The notes below the pieces were generated by a model, which was given only the letters and a program-made list of their open reading frames with translations, was not told the DNA's origin and searched no databases. Source: CAYQSU01 sp964420325 (lineage in GTDB: Bacteria > Pseudomonadota > Alphaproteobacteria > Rhodospirillales > Defluviicoccaceae). Taken from it: a stretch of DNA of 54,756 nucleotides. The position numbers were made by a program, and so were the translations under genes. The stretch spans positions 1 through 54,756 of the forward strand of contig CAYQSU010000015.1 in assembly GCA_964420325.1 (NCBI GenBank), read 5' to 3'. Below are positions 1 to 10,479 of the stretch, piece after piece (the stretch's first letter is position 1; every line of letters begins with the position of its first letter).

Positions 1-160
1 TCGGAGAGAGCCTCGGAGGCCCGCTCCCGGCCGTCCCACCTGCGGACTCTCACGAACCCCAGGGACCGCGCCGGTTGAACGCGCGTGCGAATGCTGGACC
101 GGTCGTCCCGGCCGGCCGAAGCCCGCAGGTCAACCACCCCGTCCGCCCCCGCGAACCTAA

Positions 161-191
161 GGCACCGTCGGCCCATCCGTCCGCAGGACCA
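161..191. repeat. Degenerate dispersed repeat, copy 1
   Basis: The core reads GGCACCGTCGGCCCATCCGT followed by CCGCAGGACCA. It matches 1147-1176 closely and 382-407 more loosely. In copies 1 and 2 the similarity continues through an inverted repeat and a TGTCAA block (minus-strand TTGACA), so the repeated unit is about 100-130 bp. Its nature is unknown. Confidence 0.5.
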
Positions 192-195
192 CAGA

Positions 196-233
196 CTTGT
201 CTGGGAATATACGCTTAGACAAGGGGATGTCAA
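196..233 (-). promoter_or_regulatory. Leftward sigma70-like promoter overlapped by a 7-bp inverted repeat
   Basis: Read on the minus strand there is TTGACA (233-228), a 16-base spacer, and TATATT (211-206), close to the sigma70 consensus. A perfect inverted repeat, CTTGTCT at 196-202 and AGACAAG at 217-223, spans the -10 and the expected start site. That is the geometry of a repressor operator, although it could also be a hairpin at the 5' end of the transcript. Nothing downstream inside the window is coding, so the target gene would be left of position 1. Confidence 0.45.
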
Positions 234-381
234 GATAATGCACCTATACAGGCCTCTGTCACGGTCGGCCGCTCCTCCACCCGGCCGAACTGCAGAGCGT
301 GTCTCCCGGTTTCGCCGTGCGTGCGTCTTGCGCCGGCGACCCATCGGAAGGGGCGCGGCGGCAACGGACCGGGCTCTTTCG

Positions 382-407
382 GGCACCTTCGGCCAATCCG
401 TCCACGG
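382..407. repeat. Degenerate dispersed repeat, copy 3 (core only)
   Basis: The sequence GGCACCTTCGGCCAATCCGT plus CCACGG matches the core of the repeats at 161 and 1147. The downstream inverted repeat and the TTGACA-like block are not recognisably conserved here. Confidence 0.4.
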
Positions 408-508
408 GTTCTTAACGTGTCCCCCTGTGACGCACCCGGATATCGCCGCTATGGTCTCTCTGACGATGACCGCGTAACCGTTCGCTGAGACGCCTCGGGC
501 TTACGTTC

Positions 509-994
509 ATGACTGAGTTGATGATCACGACGCTCCTCTGGTTCTGTGCCATCGGCGCCGGCCTGATGGCGGGCGTCTATTTCGCCTTTTCCACCTTCAT
601 CATGAGCTCCCTCGCCCGTATCGCCACGGCCGAGGGCGTCTCGGCGATGCAGTCGATCAACAGGGTGATCTTGAGATCGCTGTTCATGCCGCTGTTCTTC
701 GGCACAACGGCTGCGAGCCTGGCGCTTGCCGTCGTGGCGGTGGTCCGCTGGGACGAGCCGGGAGCGGCGGCGATGCTCGGCGGAGGGATCACCTACGTGG
801 TCGGCATGTTTCTCTGCACGATCGCCTTCAACGTGCCTCTGAACAACAGGCTGGACGCCGTCGATCCGGAAGCTGCCGGGGCAGCCGAGGTGTGGTCCCG
901 TTACCTGCGGGTTTGGACGCTCTGGAACCACGTTCGCACGGCCGCCTGCGCCGTCGCCTGTGGCCTGTTCATCGCCGCGATTGCCGCGCCATGA
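509..994 (+). CDS. DUF1772 (anthrone oxygenase-like) membrane protein
   Basis: This 161-residue integral membrane protein has four hydrophobic segments, at roughly residues 5-28, 55-77, 90-112 and 138-158, in the arrangement of the DUF1772/anthrone-oxygenase family. The family's N-terminal segment with GVYFAFSTFIM and the central FNVPLNN stretch are present. The family name comes from a few fungal polyketide enzymes, and most bacterial members have no known function. The gene stands alone, with gene-free DNA on both sides. The ATG at 509 is the first start that includes the whole first membrane segment. Family assignment is fairly secure; function is not. Confidence 0.8.
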   Translation: MTELMITTLLWFCAIGAGLMAGVYFAFSTFIMSSLARIATAEGVSAMQSINRVILRSLFMPLFFGTTAASLALAVVAVVRWDEPGAAAMLGGGITYVVGMFLCTIAFNVPLNNRLDAVDPEAAGAAEVWSRYLRVWTLWNHVRTAACAVACGLFIAAIAAP

Positions 995-1146
995 CCGTGG
1001 CCCGATCGGCTTTTCGCCCGTGCCCAGACCGCCCCGCCGGCACCCCCAACGCCTTCACCAGGCACAACAGGCACAAGAAGAAGGAGCCGATACGCAGGTC
1101 GCGGAGTTGCCCGCGTCTCACCACCCCCGTCTGCCCCGCGGATGCC

Positions 1147-1220
1147 GCCACCGTCGGCCGATCCGTCCACAGGACCATGGACTTGCCAGAGAAAAAAGGC
1201 GCAGGCAAACGCGATGTCAA
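1147..1220. repeat. Degenerate dispersed repeat, copy 2, with inverted repeat and TTGACA
   Basis: The core at 1147-1176 matches 161-191. It is followed by an inverted repeat TTGCC (1183-1187) / GGCAA (1204-1208) and then TGTCAA (1215-1220; minus-strand TTGACA). Copy 1 has the same order with the arms CTTGTCT/AGACAAG, so the arms changed sequence but stayed complementary. The minus-strand -10 position here reads TTTTTT, so promoter activity is doubtful in this copy. Confidence 0.5.
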
Positions 1221-1396
1221 GACGATGTTCCTATAAAGGACAGCCGTCATCGCCGGCTGGCTTCGCACTCCGATCGCCCTGGTTGCCAGTCCGGAAGAGA
1301 CACGAACCATCCGTGCCGATCGGCTATCCTGGGCGCACGGCGGGGGCCAACACCAGGCGCATCCTCAAGCCCTACGGCGCGCGGCGTCTTCCCACC

Positions 1397-1495
1397 GAAC
1401 GCTACAATGCTAGACCTGACCCCCATACTGGAACGCTACAATGCTAGACCCGACCCCCATACTGACCCCCGACCCCCATACTGACCCCCATACTC
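1397..1495. repeat. Short tandem direct repeats (GACCCCCATACT family)
   Basis: Two consecutive units of about 34 bp each begin GAACGCTACAATGCTAGACC and end GACCCCCATACTG (1397-1430 and 1431-1464), differing by one base in the middle. Two shortened GACCCCCATACT units follow, to about 1495. Iterated C-run ends of this kind occur at the termini of some insertion sequences, IS21-like ones for example. No transposase is present, so this may be an IS remnant or simple tandem duplication. Confidence 0.6.
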
Positions 1496-1742
1496 GGATC
1501 TGCCCAAGGATCTTCATCGGCACGGCTTCCTCTGCCGTGCAGTCCGTCGGCTCGGACACCAAGACGGGCGTCCTCTCGACAAAACGCGAGGGGCGACTTA
1601 GAATGAAAGGCATTATCCTTTTCGCCCAGGGCGTCACCCTGCCGACCAGCCGAAGGGGCGGCAGCGCCTGACGGCCGGCGACAATCACCGGGCGAACGCA
1701 AGGGCGCGGAGCGGGCCCGGGAAGGCAAGTGGGAGGCGGCAC

Positions 1743-4594
<2,852 letters not shown>

Positions 4595-4598
<4 letters not shown>

Positions 4599-4987
4599 CT
4601 GCCAACCTGCTTCTCGTCGACGACGAGCCCGACGCCATCGAGCTGTTCCGGCAGTCGTTCCGGCGCGAGATCCGCCGCGGCGAGTTTGCCATCCAGTTCG
4701 CGAGGTCCGGGGACGAGGCACTCAGGGTGCTCGCCGTCAATGGCGCGGCTGACCGGATTGTGTTGCTTTCCGACATCAACATGCCCGGAATGAACGGGCT
4801 TGATCTCCTTAAGGAGGTCAAGAGGCACTGGCCTCGGCTCACCGTCGTCATGATCACCGCTTACGGCGACGCCGAGAACCGGCGGCGGGCCATCGAGTAC
4901 GGGGCCAGCGACTTCGTGACCAAGCCGGTCGATTTTGGGCAGCTCAAACAAACCTTGCGGCAGTACGCCGCCGGCGAGGGCATTTGA
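4595..4987 (+). CDS. Single-domain response regulator (CheY-like)
   Basis: This 130-residue receiver domain has no output domain. The acidic pocket DDEPD is near the N-terminus, the phospho-acceptor is Asp60 in LLSDINMPGMNG, the Thr switch is in VMITAYGD, and the conserved Lys is in FVTKPVD. It starts within the kinase stop codon (ATGA) and ends overlapping the start of the next gene by one base, so it sits in a tight three-gene signalling operon. It may relay or buffer phosphate between the kinase and the cyclase-linked receiver, whose receiver domain is clearly paralogous. Confidence 0.9.
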
Positions 4988-6249
4988 TGGCGGCACGCAT
5001 CCTTGTCGTCGACGATGAGCCCGATCTCGAGCTTCTGGTGACGCAGAAGTTTCGCCGGCGGATCCGCGACGGCGAGTTGTCGTTTCTTTTCGCCGGCGAC
5101 GGAGAAGAGGCACTGAGCGTGCTCGCCGCGGAACCAGACGTCGACCTGGTTCTCTGCGACATCAACATGCCGCGCATGGACGGTCTCACGCTGCTTGCCC
5201 GCCTCAAGGAGTTCTCGGGCCTGCACCGGGCCGTCATCGTCTCCGCATACGGCGACATGCGGAACATCCGCGCGGCGATGAACCGCGGCGCCTTCGACTT
5301 CATCACCAAGCCGATCGACTTCGAAGACCTGGAGATCACCATCGCCCGGACGTTGGCCGATCTCAATGCCCTGCGCGAGGCCGATCGGCAGCGGGCGGCG
5401 GCCGAGCGCGCCCGTGCCAACCTTGCCCGCTACTTCTCGCCCGGACTGGCCAGCCATCTGGCCGAGCATCCCGACATTCTCGAACTCAAGGGCGAGCGTC
5501 GCGAGCTCACCTTTCTGTTTACCGATCTGACCGGCTTCACGCCGCTCGCCGAGACGCTCGAGGCCGAGCTGATCGTGCAGGTGATGAACGACTATGTCGG
5601 CGGTCTGTCACGGATCGTCTTCGAGCACGGCGGCATCGTCGATACCGTCGTCGGCGACGCCGTCCATGCCATGTTCGGGGCGCCGCTGGAGCAGCCGGAC
5701 CACGCGGCCCGCGGGGTGGCCTGCGCGCTCGCCATCGACGGGTTCGCCGAGGCCTTCGCCGCCGAGAAGACGGCGCGCGGCATCCCCTTCGGCGCGACCC
5801 GCATCGGTGTGAACTCGGGGCCGGCGATCGTCGGCAACTTCGGCGGCGAGGTGTTCTTCCACTACACCGCCCACGGCGATGCCATCAACACCACGGCGCG
5901 GCTGGAAAGCGCCAACAAGAAGCTCGGGACGCGCATCTGCGTCAGCGCCACGACGACCGAGCGCATTCCCGGCTTCTTCGGGCGGCCGGTCGGCACGCTG
6001 ATCCTCAAGGGCAAGGAGGCGGGCATCGGCGCGTACGAACCGTTAAACGGCGACAGCCTCGCCGGCCGCTGCGCGACCTCGTACCTGCGTGCCTTCCGCA
6101 GGCTGGAAGCCGGCGATCCGCGCGCCTTTCAGGCGTTCGCTACCCATGTCGGCCGCTATGCCGACGATGCGCTCGCGACCTTCCATCTGAAGCGCCTGCT
6201 CGCCGGCGAGAGCGGGGTGCGCATCGCCCTCACCGGCCCAGCCGCCTGA
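4987..6249 (+). CDS. Response regulator fused to class III adenylate/guanylate cyclase
   Basis: This 420-residue protein has an N-terminal receiver (phospho-Asp58 in LVLCDINMPRMDG), a helical linker (about 118-165) and a class III nucleotide cyclase domain (about 170-360). The two metal Asp residues are present: Asp180 in FLFTDLTGFT and Asp224 in VVGDAVHAMFGAP. The transition-state N-x3-R motif lies in HGDAINTTARLE. At the position where many adenylyl cyclases carry the base-specifying Lys (before the second metal motif) this protein has Thr220, so the nucleotide made is uncertain. The ATG at 4987 overlaps the previous stop (TGATG); a TTG three bases upstream is less likely. Phosphorylation by the five-PAS kinase probably controls cyclic nucleotide production. 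A cyclic-nucleotide-binding protein is encoded at 29052, but a link between the two is speculative. Confidence 0.88.
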   Translation: MAARILVVDDEPDLELLVTQKFRRRIRDGELSFLFAGDGEEALSVLAAEPDVDLVLCDINMPRMDGLTLLARLKEFSGLHRAVIVSAYGDMRNIRAAMNRGAFDFITKPIDFEDLEITIARTLADLNALREADRQRAAAERARANLARYFSPGLASHLAEHPDILELKGERRELTFLFTDLTGFTPLAETLEAELIVQVMNDYVGGLSRIVFEHGGIVDTVVGDAVHAMFGAPLEQPDHAARGVACALAIDGFAEAFAAEKTARGIPFGATRIGVNSGPAIVGNFGGEVFFHYTAHGDAINTTARLESANKKLGTRICVSATTTERIPGFFGRPVGTLILKGKEAGIGAYEPLNGDSLAGRCATSYLRAFRRLEAGDPRAFQAFATHVGRYADDALATFHLKRLLAGESGVRIALTGPAA

Positions 6250-6308
6250 CCTCGGATCGCCGCCGGCGCGGCGCGGGGCTTGCAATCGGCGGGCGGCGAC
6301 GGTATCTA

Positions 6309-6357
6309 CGGCCGCATATCTCACGCAGGCGTGCGGCCGCGGGCCCAGCGGTGGGCC
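6309..6357 (+). promoter_or_regulatory. Two consecutive hairpins in the leader of rpsB
   Basis: Arms CGGCCGC (6309-6315) and GCGGCCG (6333-6339) enclose a second complementary pair CACGC/GCGTG. A further hairpin, GGCCCA (6342-6347) / TGGGCC (6352-6357), follows directly. They lie 75-120 bases before rpsB. They could end the upstream cyclase transcript, although no U-run follows, or form a structured S2 leader. Sequence alone does not decide between these. Confidence 0.4.
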
Positions 6358-6430
6358 GGGCGGTCGGTTCGGTGCCTTCCCCGGAAGGCGTGTCGCCTGC
6401 GGCGGCTGAACCGGAAAAGGATCGACCCCG

Positions 6431-7342
6431 ATGGCGCTGCCCGCCTTCACCATGCGCCAGCTGCTCGAAGCTGGCGTGCACTTCGGCCACACCACCCGGC
6501 GCTGGAACCCGCGGATGGAGCCGTACCTGTTCGGCGTCCGCAACGGCGTCCACGTCATCGATCTCGAGCAGACGGTGCCGCTCCTGCACCGGGCGCTGGT
6601 CGCCGTCCGCGACATCGTCGCCGGCGGCGGCCGCGTGCTGTTCGTCGGCACCAAGCGCCAGGCCAGCGACATCGTCGCCGAGGCCGCCAAGCGCTGCGGC
6701 CAGTACTACGTCAATCACCGCTGGCTCGGCGGCATGCTCACCAACTGGCGGACGATCTCCAACTCGATCAAGCGGCTGAAGGACCTCGAGGTGCAGCTCG
6801 GGGAGGCGAGCACCGGCCTGACCAAGAAGGAGACGCTCAGGCTCACGCGCGAGCGCGACAAGCTCGAGCGCGCGCTGGGCGGCATCAAGGAGATGGCCGG
6901 CCTGCCGGACGTGCTGTTCATCATCGACACTATCAAGGAGGCGATCGCCGTCGCCGAGGCCAAAAAGCTCGGCATTCCGGTGGTCGCCGTCGTCGACTCG
7001 AACAGCGATCCGACCGGCATCGACTACCCCGTCCCCGGCAACGACGACGCGCTGCGCGCCATCACCCTCTACTGCACGCTGTGCGCCGAGTCCGTTCTCG
7101 ACGGCATCCAGCAGGAGATGACGGCATCCGGCGTCGATCTCGGCGAACGGGAGGAGATCGAGGAGCCGTCCCTTGCCGGCCTGGACGCGGGCCTCGTCAC
7201 CGGCGCCGAGGGCGAGGCCGACGACCCGCCCCGCGAGGCGGCCGAGGAGGCGCCCTCGCCGCTTCGTGCGCGCGATCGGCCCGAAGCTGCGGAGGAGGAC
7301 GCCTCCGCCTTCGGTCCGCCGCCCCGGGAAACGGGCGTTTGA
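6431..7342 (+). CDS. rpsB: 30S ribosomal protein S2
   Basis: This is the S2 protein of the small ribosomal subunit, needed late in 30S assembly and for binding S1. The family start is plain (MRQLLEAGVHFGHTTRRWNP), followed by the conserved FVGTKRQA and VNHRWLGGMLTNW segments. At 303 residues it is longer than the 240-260 usual in many bacteria. The excess is an acidic, Ala/Glu/Pro-rich C-terminal tail from about residue 235, as seen in many alphaproteobacterial S2 proteins. It begins the translation/envelope superoperon, with tsf 96 bases downstream. Confidence 0.97.
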   Translation: MALPAFTMRQLLEAGVHFGHTTRRWNPRMEPYLFGVRNGVHVIDLEQTVPLLHRALVAVRDIVAGGGRVLFVGTKRQASDIVAEAAKRCGQYYVNHRWLGGMLTNWRTISNSIKRLKDLEVQLGEASTGLTKKETLRLTRERDKLERALGGIKEMAGLPDVLFIIDTIKEAIAVAEAKKLGIPVVAVVDSNSDPTGIDYPVPGNDDALRAITLYCTLCAESVLDGIQQEMTASGVDLGEREEIEEPSLAGLDAGLVTGAEGEADDPPREAAEEAPSPLRARDRPEAAEEDASAFGPPPRETGV

Positions 7343-7438
7343 ACGGAGCACGATCGGGCAACCGGGCGGAGGCGCGGGTGCGCCGGAGACGGCACCCGGG
7401 CGAGGCCCGGTCGGGCAGCAGGAATGGAGAGGATAGCC

Positions 7439-8365
7439 ATGGTCGAAGTCACCGCCGCTCGCGTCAAGGACCTGCGCGAGAAGACCGGCGCCGGAATGAT
7501 GGACTGCAAGCGCGCCCTGGTCGAGACCGCCGGCGACCTGGAGGCGGCGGTCGACTGGCTGCGCAAGAAGGGCCTGGCGGCGGCGTCGAAGAAGACCGGG
7601 CGGGTGACCGCCGACGGCCTCATCGGCGTGGCCATCTCCGGCAGCCGCGGCGTCCTCGTCGAGGTCAACACTGAAACCGACTTCGTCAGCCGAAACAAGG
7701 AGTTCCAGGCGTTCGTCCGGAACCTGACCGGGCTCGCGCTGGAGTCCGAGGGCGATCTCGAACGGTTGCGGGCGCTGGTCTATCCGCCTTCGGGGCGGAC
7801 GGTGGCGGACGAGCTCCTGCACCTGATCGCGACGATGGGCGAGAACATGAACCTGCGCCGGGCGGCGATGCTGAGGGTCGGGCAGGGGGTGCTGGCGTCC
7901 TACGTCCACAACGCCCAGGGGCCGGGGCTCGGCAAGATCGGGGTCATCGTCGCTCTCGAGTCGGCGGCCGATCGCCACGCCCTCGACGGCGTGGCGCGGC
8001 AGCTGGCGATGCACGTCGCGGCCACGAGCCCGCTCGTCGTCGCCCGCGAGGACCTGAGCCCGGAGGTGCTGGAGCGCGAACGCGCCATCCTCGCCGACCA
8101 GGCGAGGCAGAGCGGCAAGCCCGAGGCGATCGTCGCGAAGATGGTCGAAGGCCGCCTGCAGCGGTTCTTCGAGGATGCCTGCCTGCTCGATCAGACCTTC
8201 GTCATCGACAACGAGACGAAGATCAGCAAGGTGCTGGAGGCGGCGGGGAAGGCCGGCGGGACGGACATCCGCGTCAAGGGGTTCCTGCGATTCGCTCTCG
8301 GTGAAGGCATAGAGAAGGCGGAGAAGGACTTCGCCCTGGAAGTGGCGGAAGCGGCCCGACGGTAG
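7439..8365 (+). CDS. tsf: Translation elongation factor Ts
   Basis: EF-Ts is the guanine nucleotide exchange factor for EF-Tu. The N-terminal UBA-like domain (VKDLREKTGAGMMDCKRAL) and the exchange motif TETDFVSRNKEF are clear, and the length of 308 residues is normal. An in-frame ATG at 7424 would add five residues, but the ribosome-binding site GGAGAGGA ends just before 7439, which gives the family's usual MVEVTA start. It follows rpsB, as in nearly all bacteria. Confidence 0.96.
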   Translation: MVEVTAARVKDLREKTGAGMMDCKRALVETAGDLEAAVDWLRKKGLAAASKKTGRVTADGLIGVAISGSRGVLVEVNTETDFVSRNKEFQAFVRNLTGLALESEGDLERLRALVYPPSGRTVADELLHLIATMGENMNLRRAAMLRVGQGVLASYVHNAQGPGLGKIGVIVALESAADRHALDGVARQLAMHVAATSPLVVAREDLSPEVLERERAILADQARQSGKPEAIVAKMVEGRLQRFFEDACLLDQTFVIDNETKISKVLEAAGKAGGTDIRVKGFLRFALGEGIEKAEKDFALEVAEAARR

Positions 8366-8441
8366 CTCGCTCCGGCGGCGTTTCCGGTCGACCGACGAGC
8401 GGCCTCCAGGATCCGTGGCGCGCGGCTCGATGAGGAGAACC

Positions 8442-9158
8442 ATGCCCGAGTCCCACGGCTACCGTCGCATCCTGCTCAAGCTCTCCGGTGAGGCGCTGAT
8501 GGGCCGGCAGGGGTACGGCGTCGACACCTTGGAGGTGGTCCGCATCGCCGAGGAGATCAAGTCGGTCCACGATCTCGGCGTGCAGGTCTGCCTGGTCGTC
8601 GGCGGCGGCAACATCTTCCGCGGCGTCTCCGAGGCCGCGGCAGGCATCGAACGGGCCACCGCCGATTTCATCGGCATGCTGGCGACGGTGATGAATGCGC
8701 TCGCCCTGCAGAGCGTCCTCGAGCAGCTGGGCGTTCACACCCGGGTGCAATCGGCGATTCCGATGGCCACCGTGTGCGAGCCCTATATCCGAAGGCGGGC
8801 GATCCGCCACATGGAAAAGGGACGCATCGTCATCTTCGCCGCCGGCACCGGCAGCCCGTACTTCACCACCGACACCGCCGCCGCCCTCAGGGCCGTCGAG
8901 ATGCGCTGCGATGTCCTGCTCAAGGGCACGCAGGTGGACGGCGTCTACAGCGCCGATCCCAAGCTGCAGGCGGATGCCGTTCGCTTCGAGCGGTTGTCCT
9001 ACGACGAGGTCCTCGGTCGCAACCTCCGGATCATGGACACCGCGGCGTTCGCGCTCGCGCGGGACAACCAGCTTCCCATCATCGTATTTTGCATCCACAA
9101 TCCGGGCGCCTTGGCGGAGGCGGTTCGGCAGGTGGGGCGGTTCACCTTGATCAGCTGA
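8442..9158 (+). CDS. pyrH: UMP kinase
   Basis: This enzyme phosphorylates UMP to UDP in pyrimidine synthesis and is an amino-acid-kinase-fold hexamer unrelated to eukaryotic UMP kinases. The motifs RRILLKLSGEALMG at the N-terminus, VVGGGNIFRG, and the C-terminal VDGVYSADPK nucleotide-binding segment are visible. The length is 238 residues. A GTG at 8415 is in frame, but GAGGAG directly precedes the ATG at 8442, and the protein then begins at the family's usual place. It lies in the order tsf-pyrH-frr. Confidence 0.96.
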   Translation: MPESHGYRRILLKLSGEALMGRQGYGVDTLEVVRIAEEIKSVHDLGVQVCLVVGGGNIFRGVSEAAAGIERATADFIGMLATVMNALALQSVLEQLGVHTRVQSAIPMATVCEPYIRRRAIRHMEKGRIVIFAAGTGSPYFTTDTAAALRAVEMRCDVLLKGTQVDGVYSADPKLQADAVRFERLSYDEVLGRNLRIMDTAAFALARDNQLPIIVFCIHNPGALAEAVRQVGRFTLIS

Positions 9159-9170
9159 GGAGCACGTCCG

Positions 9171-9740
9171 GTGGAAAAGCTCGACATCAAGGCGGTGATG
9201 AAGGACGTCGAACGGCGGATGCAGGGAGCCGTCGATGTGCTGCAAAGGGAGCTGGCCGGGCTGCGGACGGGGCGCGCCTCGCCCAGCCTCCTGGAGCCGA
9301 TCACCGTCGACGCCTACGGAACTCAGATGCCCATTCCGCAGGTCGGAACCATCGGCGTCCCCGAGCCGCGGATGCTGACCGTGCAGGTGTGGGACAAGAG
9401 CGTCGTCAAGGCGGTCGAGAAGGCGATCCGCGATTCGGGTCTCGGTCTCAACCCGTCGGTGGACGGACAGCTCGTGCGCATCCCCGTGCCGCCGCTGACC
9501 GAGGAGCGGCGCGTCGAGCTTACGAAGATTGCCGGCCGCTATGCGGAAGAAGCGCGCGTCGCGGTCCGGAATATCAGACGCCATGCCATGGACGAGCTCA
9601 AGCGATCCGAGAAAGAAGGAAAAATATCAGAAGACGAGCACAGGGAGTACGGCGATTCCATTCAGGAATTTACCAACAAGTATGTCAAGAAAATAGACGG
9701 CGTTCTCGAGACGAAAGAAGGCGAGATCATGCAGGTATGA
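9171..9740 (+). CDS. frr: Ribosome recycling factor
   Basis: Together with EF-G, RRF splits post-termination ribosomes. The full 189-residue sequence carries the family signature in the N-terminal helix (LRTGRASPSLLEPITVDAYG), the domain II segment and the C-terminal helices (KISEDEHREYGDSIQEFTNKYVKKID). It starts with GTG at 9171, supported by GAGGAG ten bases upstream. Only 12 bases separate it from pyrH, and uppS begins two bases after its stop. Confidence 0.96.
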   Translation: MEKLDIKAVMKDVERRMQGAVDVLQRELAGLRTGRASPSLLEPITVDAYGTQMPIPQVGTIGVPEPRMLTVQVWDKSVVKAVEKAIRDSGLGLNPSVDGQLVRIPVPPLTEERRVELTKIAGRYAEEARVAVRNIRRHAMDELKRSEKEGKISEDEHREYGDSIQEFTNKYVKKIDGVLETKEGEIMQV

Positions 9741-9741
9741 C

Positions 9742-10479
9742 ATGATGGAAGTGCTGCCGCTTCACAAGCTCGTCCCTTCGCCGCCGGAACACGTCGCCAT
9801 CATCATGGACGGCAACGGCCGCTGGGCGCGCGCCCGCGGGCTGCCGCGATCCGCGGGTCATCGACGCGGCGCCCGTGCCGTGAAGACCGCCGTCGAATGC
9901 GCCATCGGCAGCGGCGTCCGATATCTGACCCTGTTCGGGTTCTCTTCCGAGAACTGGAAGCGCCCGCCCGACGAGATCAAGGATCTGATCGGACTTCTGC
10001 AATACTATCTCAAGCATGAGGTCGACTACCTGAACAAGAACGGCGTGCGGCTTCAAGTCATCGGGGATCGTGATCGCTTCGGGCCGGAGATCGTCTCACT
10101 CATCGATTACGTCGAGGAGGCGACGGCCGCCAATCGCAGGCTGACGCTGATCATCGCGCTCAGCTACGGAGGGCGGGGGGAGATCGTCGAGGCGGTGCGG
10201 CGGATCGCCGGGAGAGTGTCGGCCGGCGACCTCGATCCCTCGGACATCGACGAGGGGACGGTCGCCGACCACCTGTACACGGCGGAGATCCCCGATCCCG
10301 ATCTGCTGATTCGAACAAGCGGCGAGAAGAGGGTCAGCAATTTCCTGTTGTGGCAGCTGGCCTATGCCGAGCTCGTGTTTCTCGACACGCTGTGGCCGGA
10401 CTTTTCGGACCGCGACTTCAAGCAGGCACTGGAGGAGTTTCGCCGCCGTGAGCGTCGGTATGGCGCCGCCCAGGTGTGA
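9742..10479 (+). CDS. uppS: Undecaprenyl pyrophosphate synthase (cis-prenyltransferase)
   Basis: UppS condenses isopentenyl diphosphate onto farnesyl diphosphate to make the C55 carrier lipid for peptidoglycan and LPS. The catalytic Asp is in HVAIIMDGNGRWARARG, and the conserved blocks FGFSSENWKRP, ALSYGGRGEIV and LLIRTSGEKRVSNFLLWQLAYAE follow. The length of 245 residues is typical. Two adjacent ATG codons (9742 and 9745) are possible starts, and the ribosome-binding site is weak. Its 3' end overlaps the probable start of cdsA by 32 bases. Confidence 0.95.
   Translation: MMEVLPLHKLVPSPPEHVAIIMDGNGRWARARGLPRSAGHRRGARAVKTAVECAIGSGVRYLTLFGFSSENWKRPPDEIKDLIGLLQYYLKHEVDYLNKNGVRLQVIGDRDRFGPEIVSLIDYVEEATAANRRLTLIIALSYGGRGEIVEAVRRIAGRVSAGDLDPSDIDEGTVADHLYTAEIPDPDLLIRTSGEKRVSNFLLWQLAYAELVFLDTLWPDFSDRDFKQALEEFRRRERRYGAAQV

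Larger units (their letters stand above)
1..508. other. Gene-free leading region with promoter-like and repeat sequence
   Basis: No convincing coding sequence is visible here on either strand; the open frames present are arginine/proline-rich out-of-frame readings of GC-rich DNA. The stretch contains two copies of a short degenerate repeat (161-191 and 382-407) and a leftward promoter-like sequence with a palindrome (196-233). The gene it would serve lies left of the window. Confidence 0.5.
995..1742. other. Gene-free region with dispersed and tandem repeats
   Basis: About 750 bases without a supportable gene lie between the DUF1772 gene and the histidine kinase. Open frames in this stretch have the composition of random GC-rich frames and match nothing recognisable. 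It contains repeat copy 2 (1147-1220) and a tandem array of GACCCCCATACT-type units (1397-1495). A ribosome-binding site GGGAGG just before 1743 belongs to the kinase gene. Confidence 0.5.

Noticed and set aside
1403..1442. TACAAT boxes inside the tandem repeats read as -10 promoter elements
   Set aside because: No -35-like hexamer lies at suitable spacing before either copy, so they are best treated as part of the repeat unit.
1397..1495. CRISPR array
   Set aside because: The units are directly adjacent without unique spacers, and no cas genes are present in the window.
1612..1671. A possible short leader peptide (MKGIILFAQG...) before the histidine kinase
   Set aside because: It has no ribosome-binding site of note and no attenuator structure; chance cannot be excluded.
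6230..8443. A 737-residue antisense frame across rpsB and tsf
   Set aside because: It spans two certain genes and the gap between them, as only a chance frame in high-GC DNA would.
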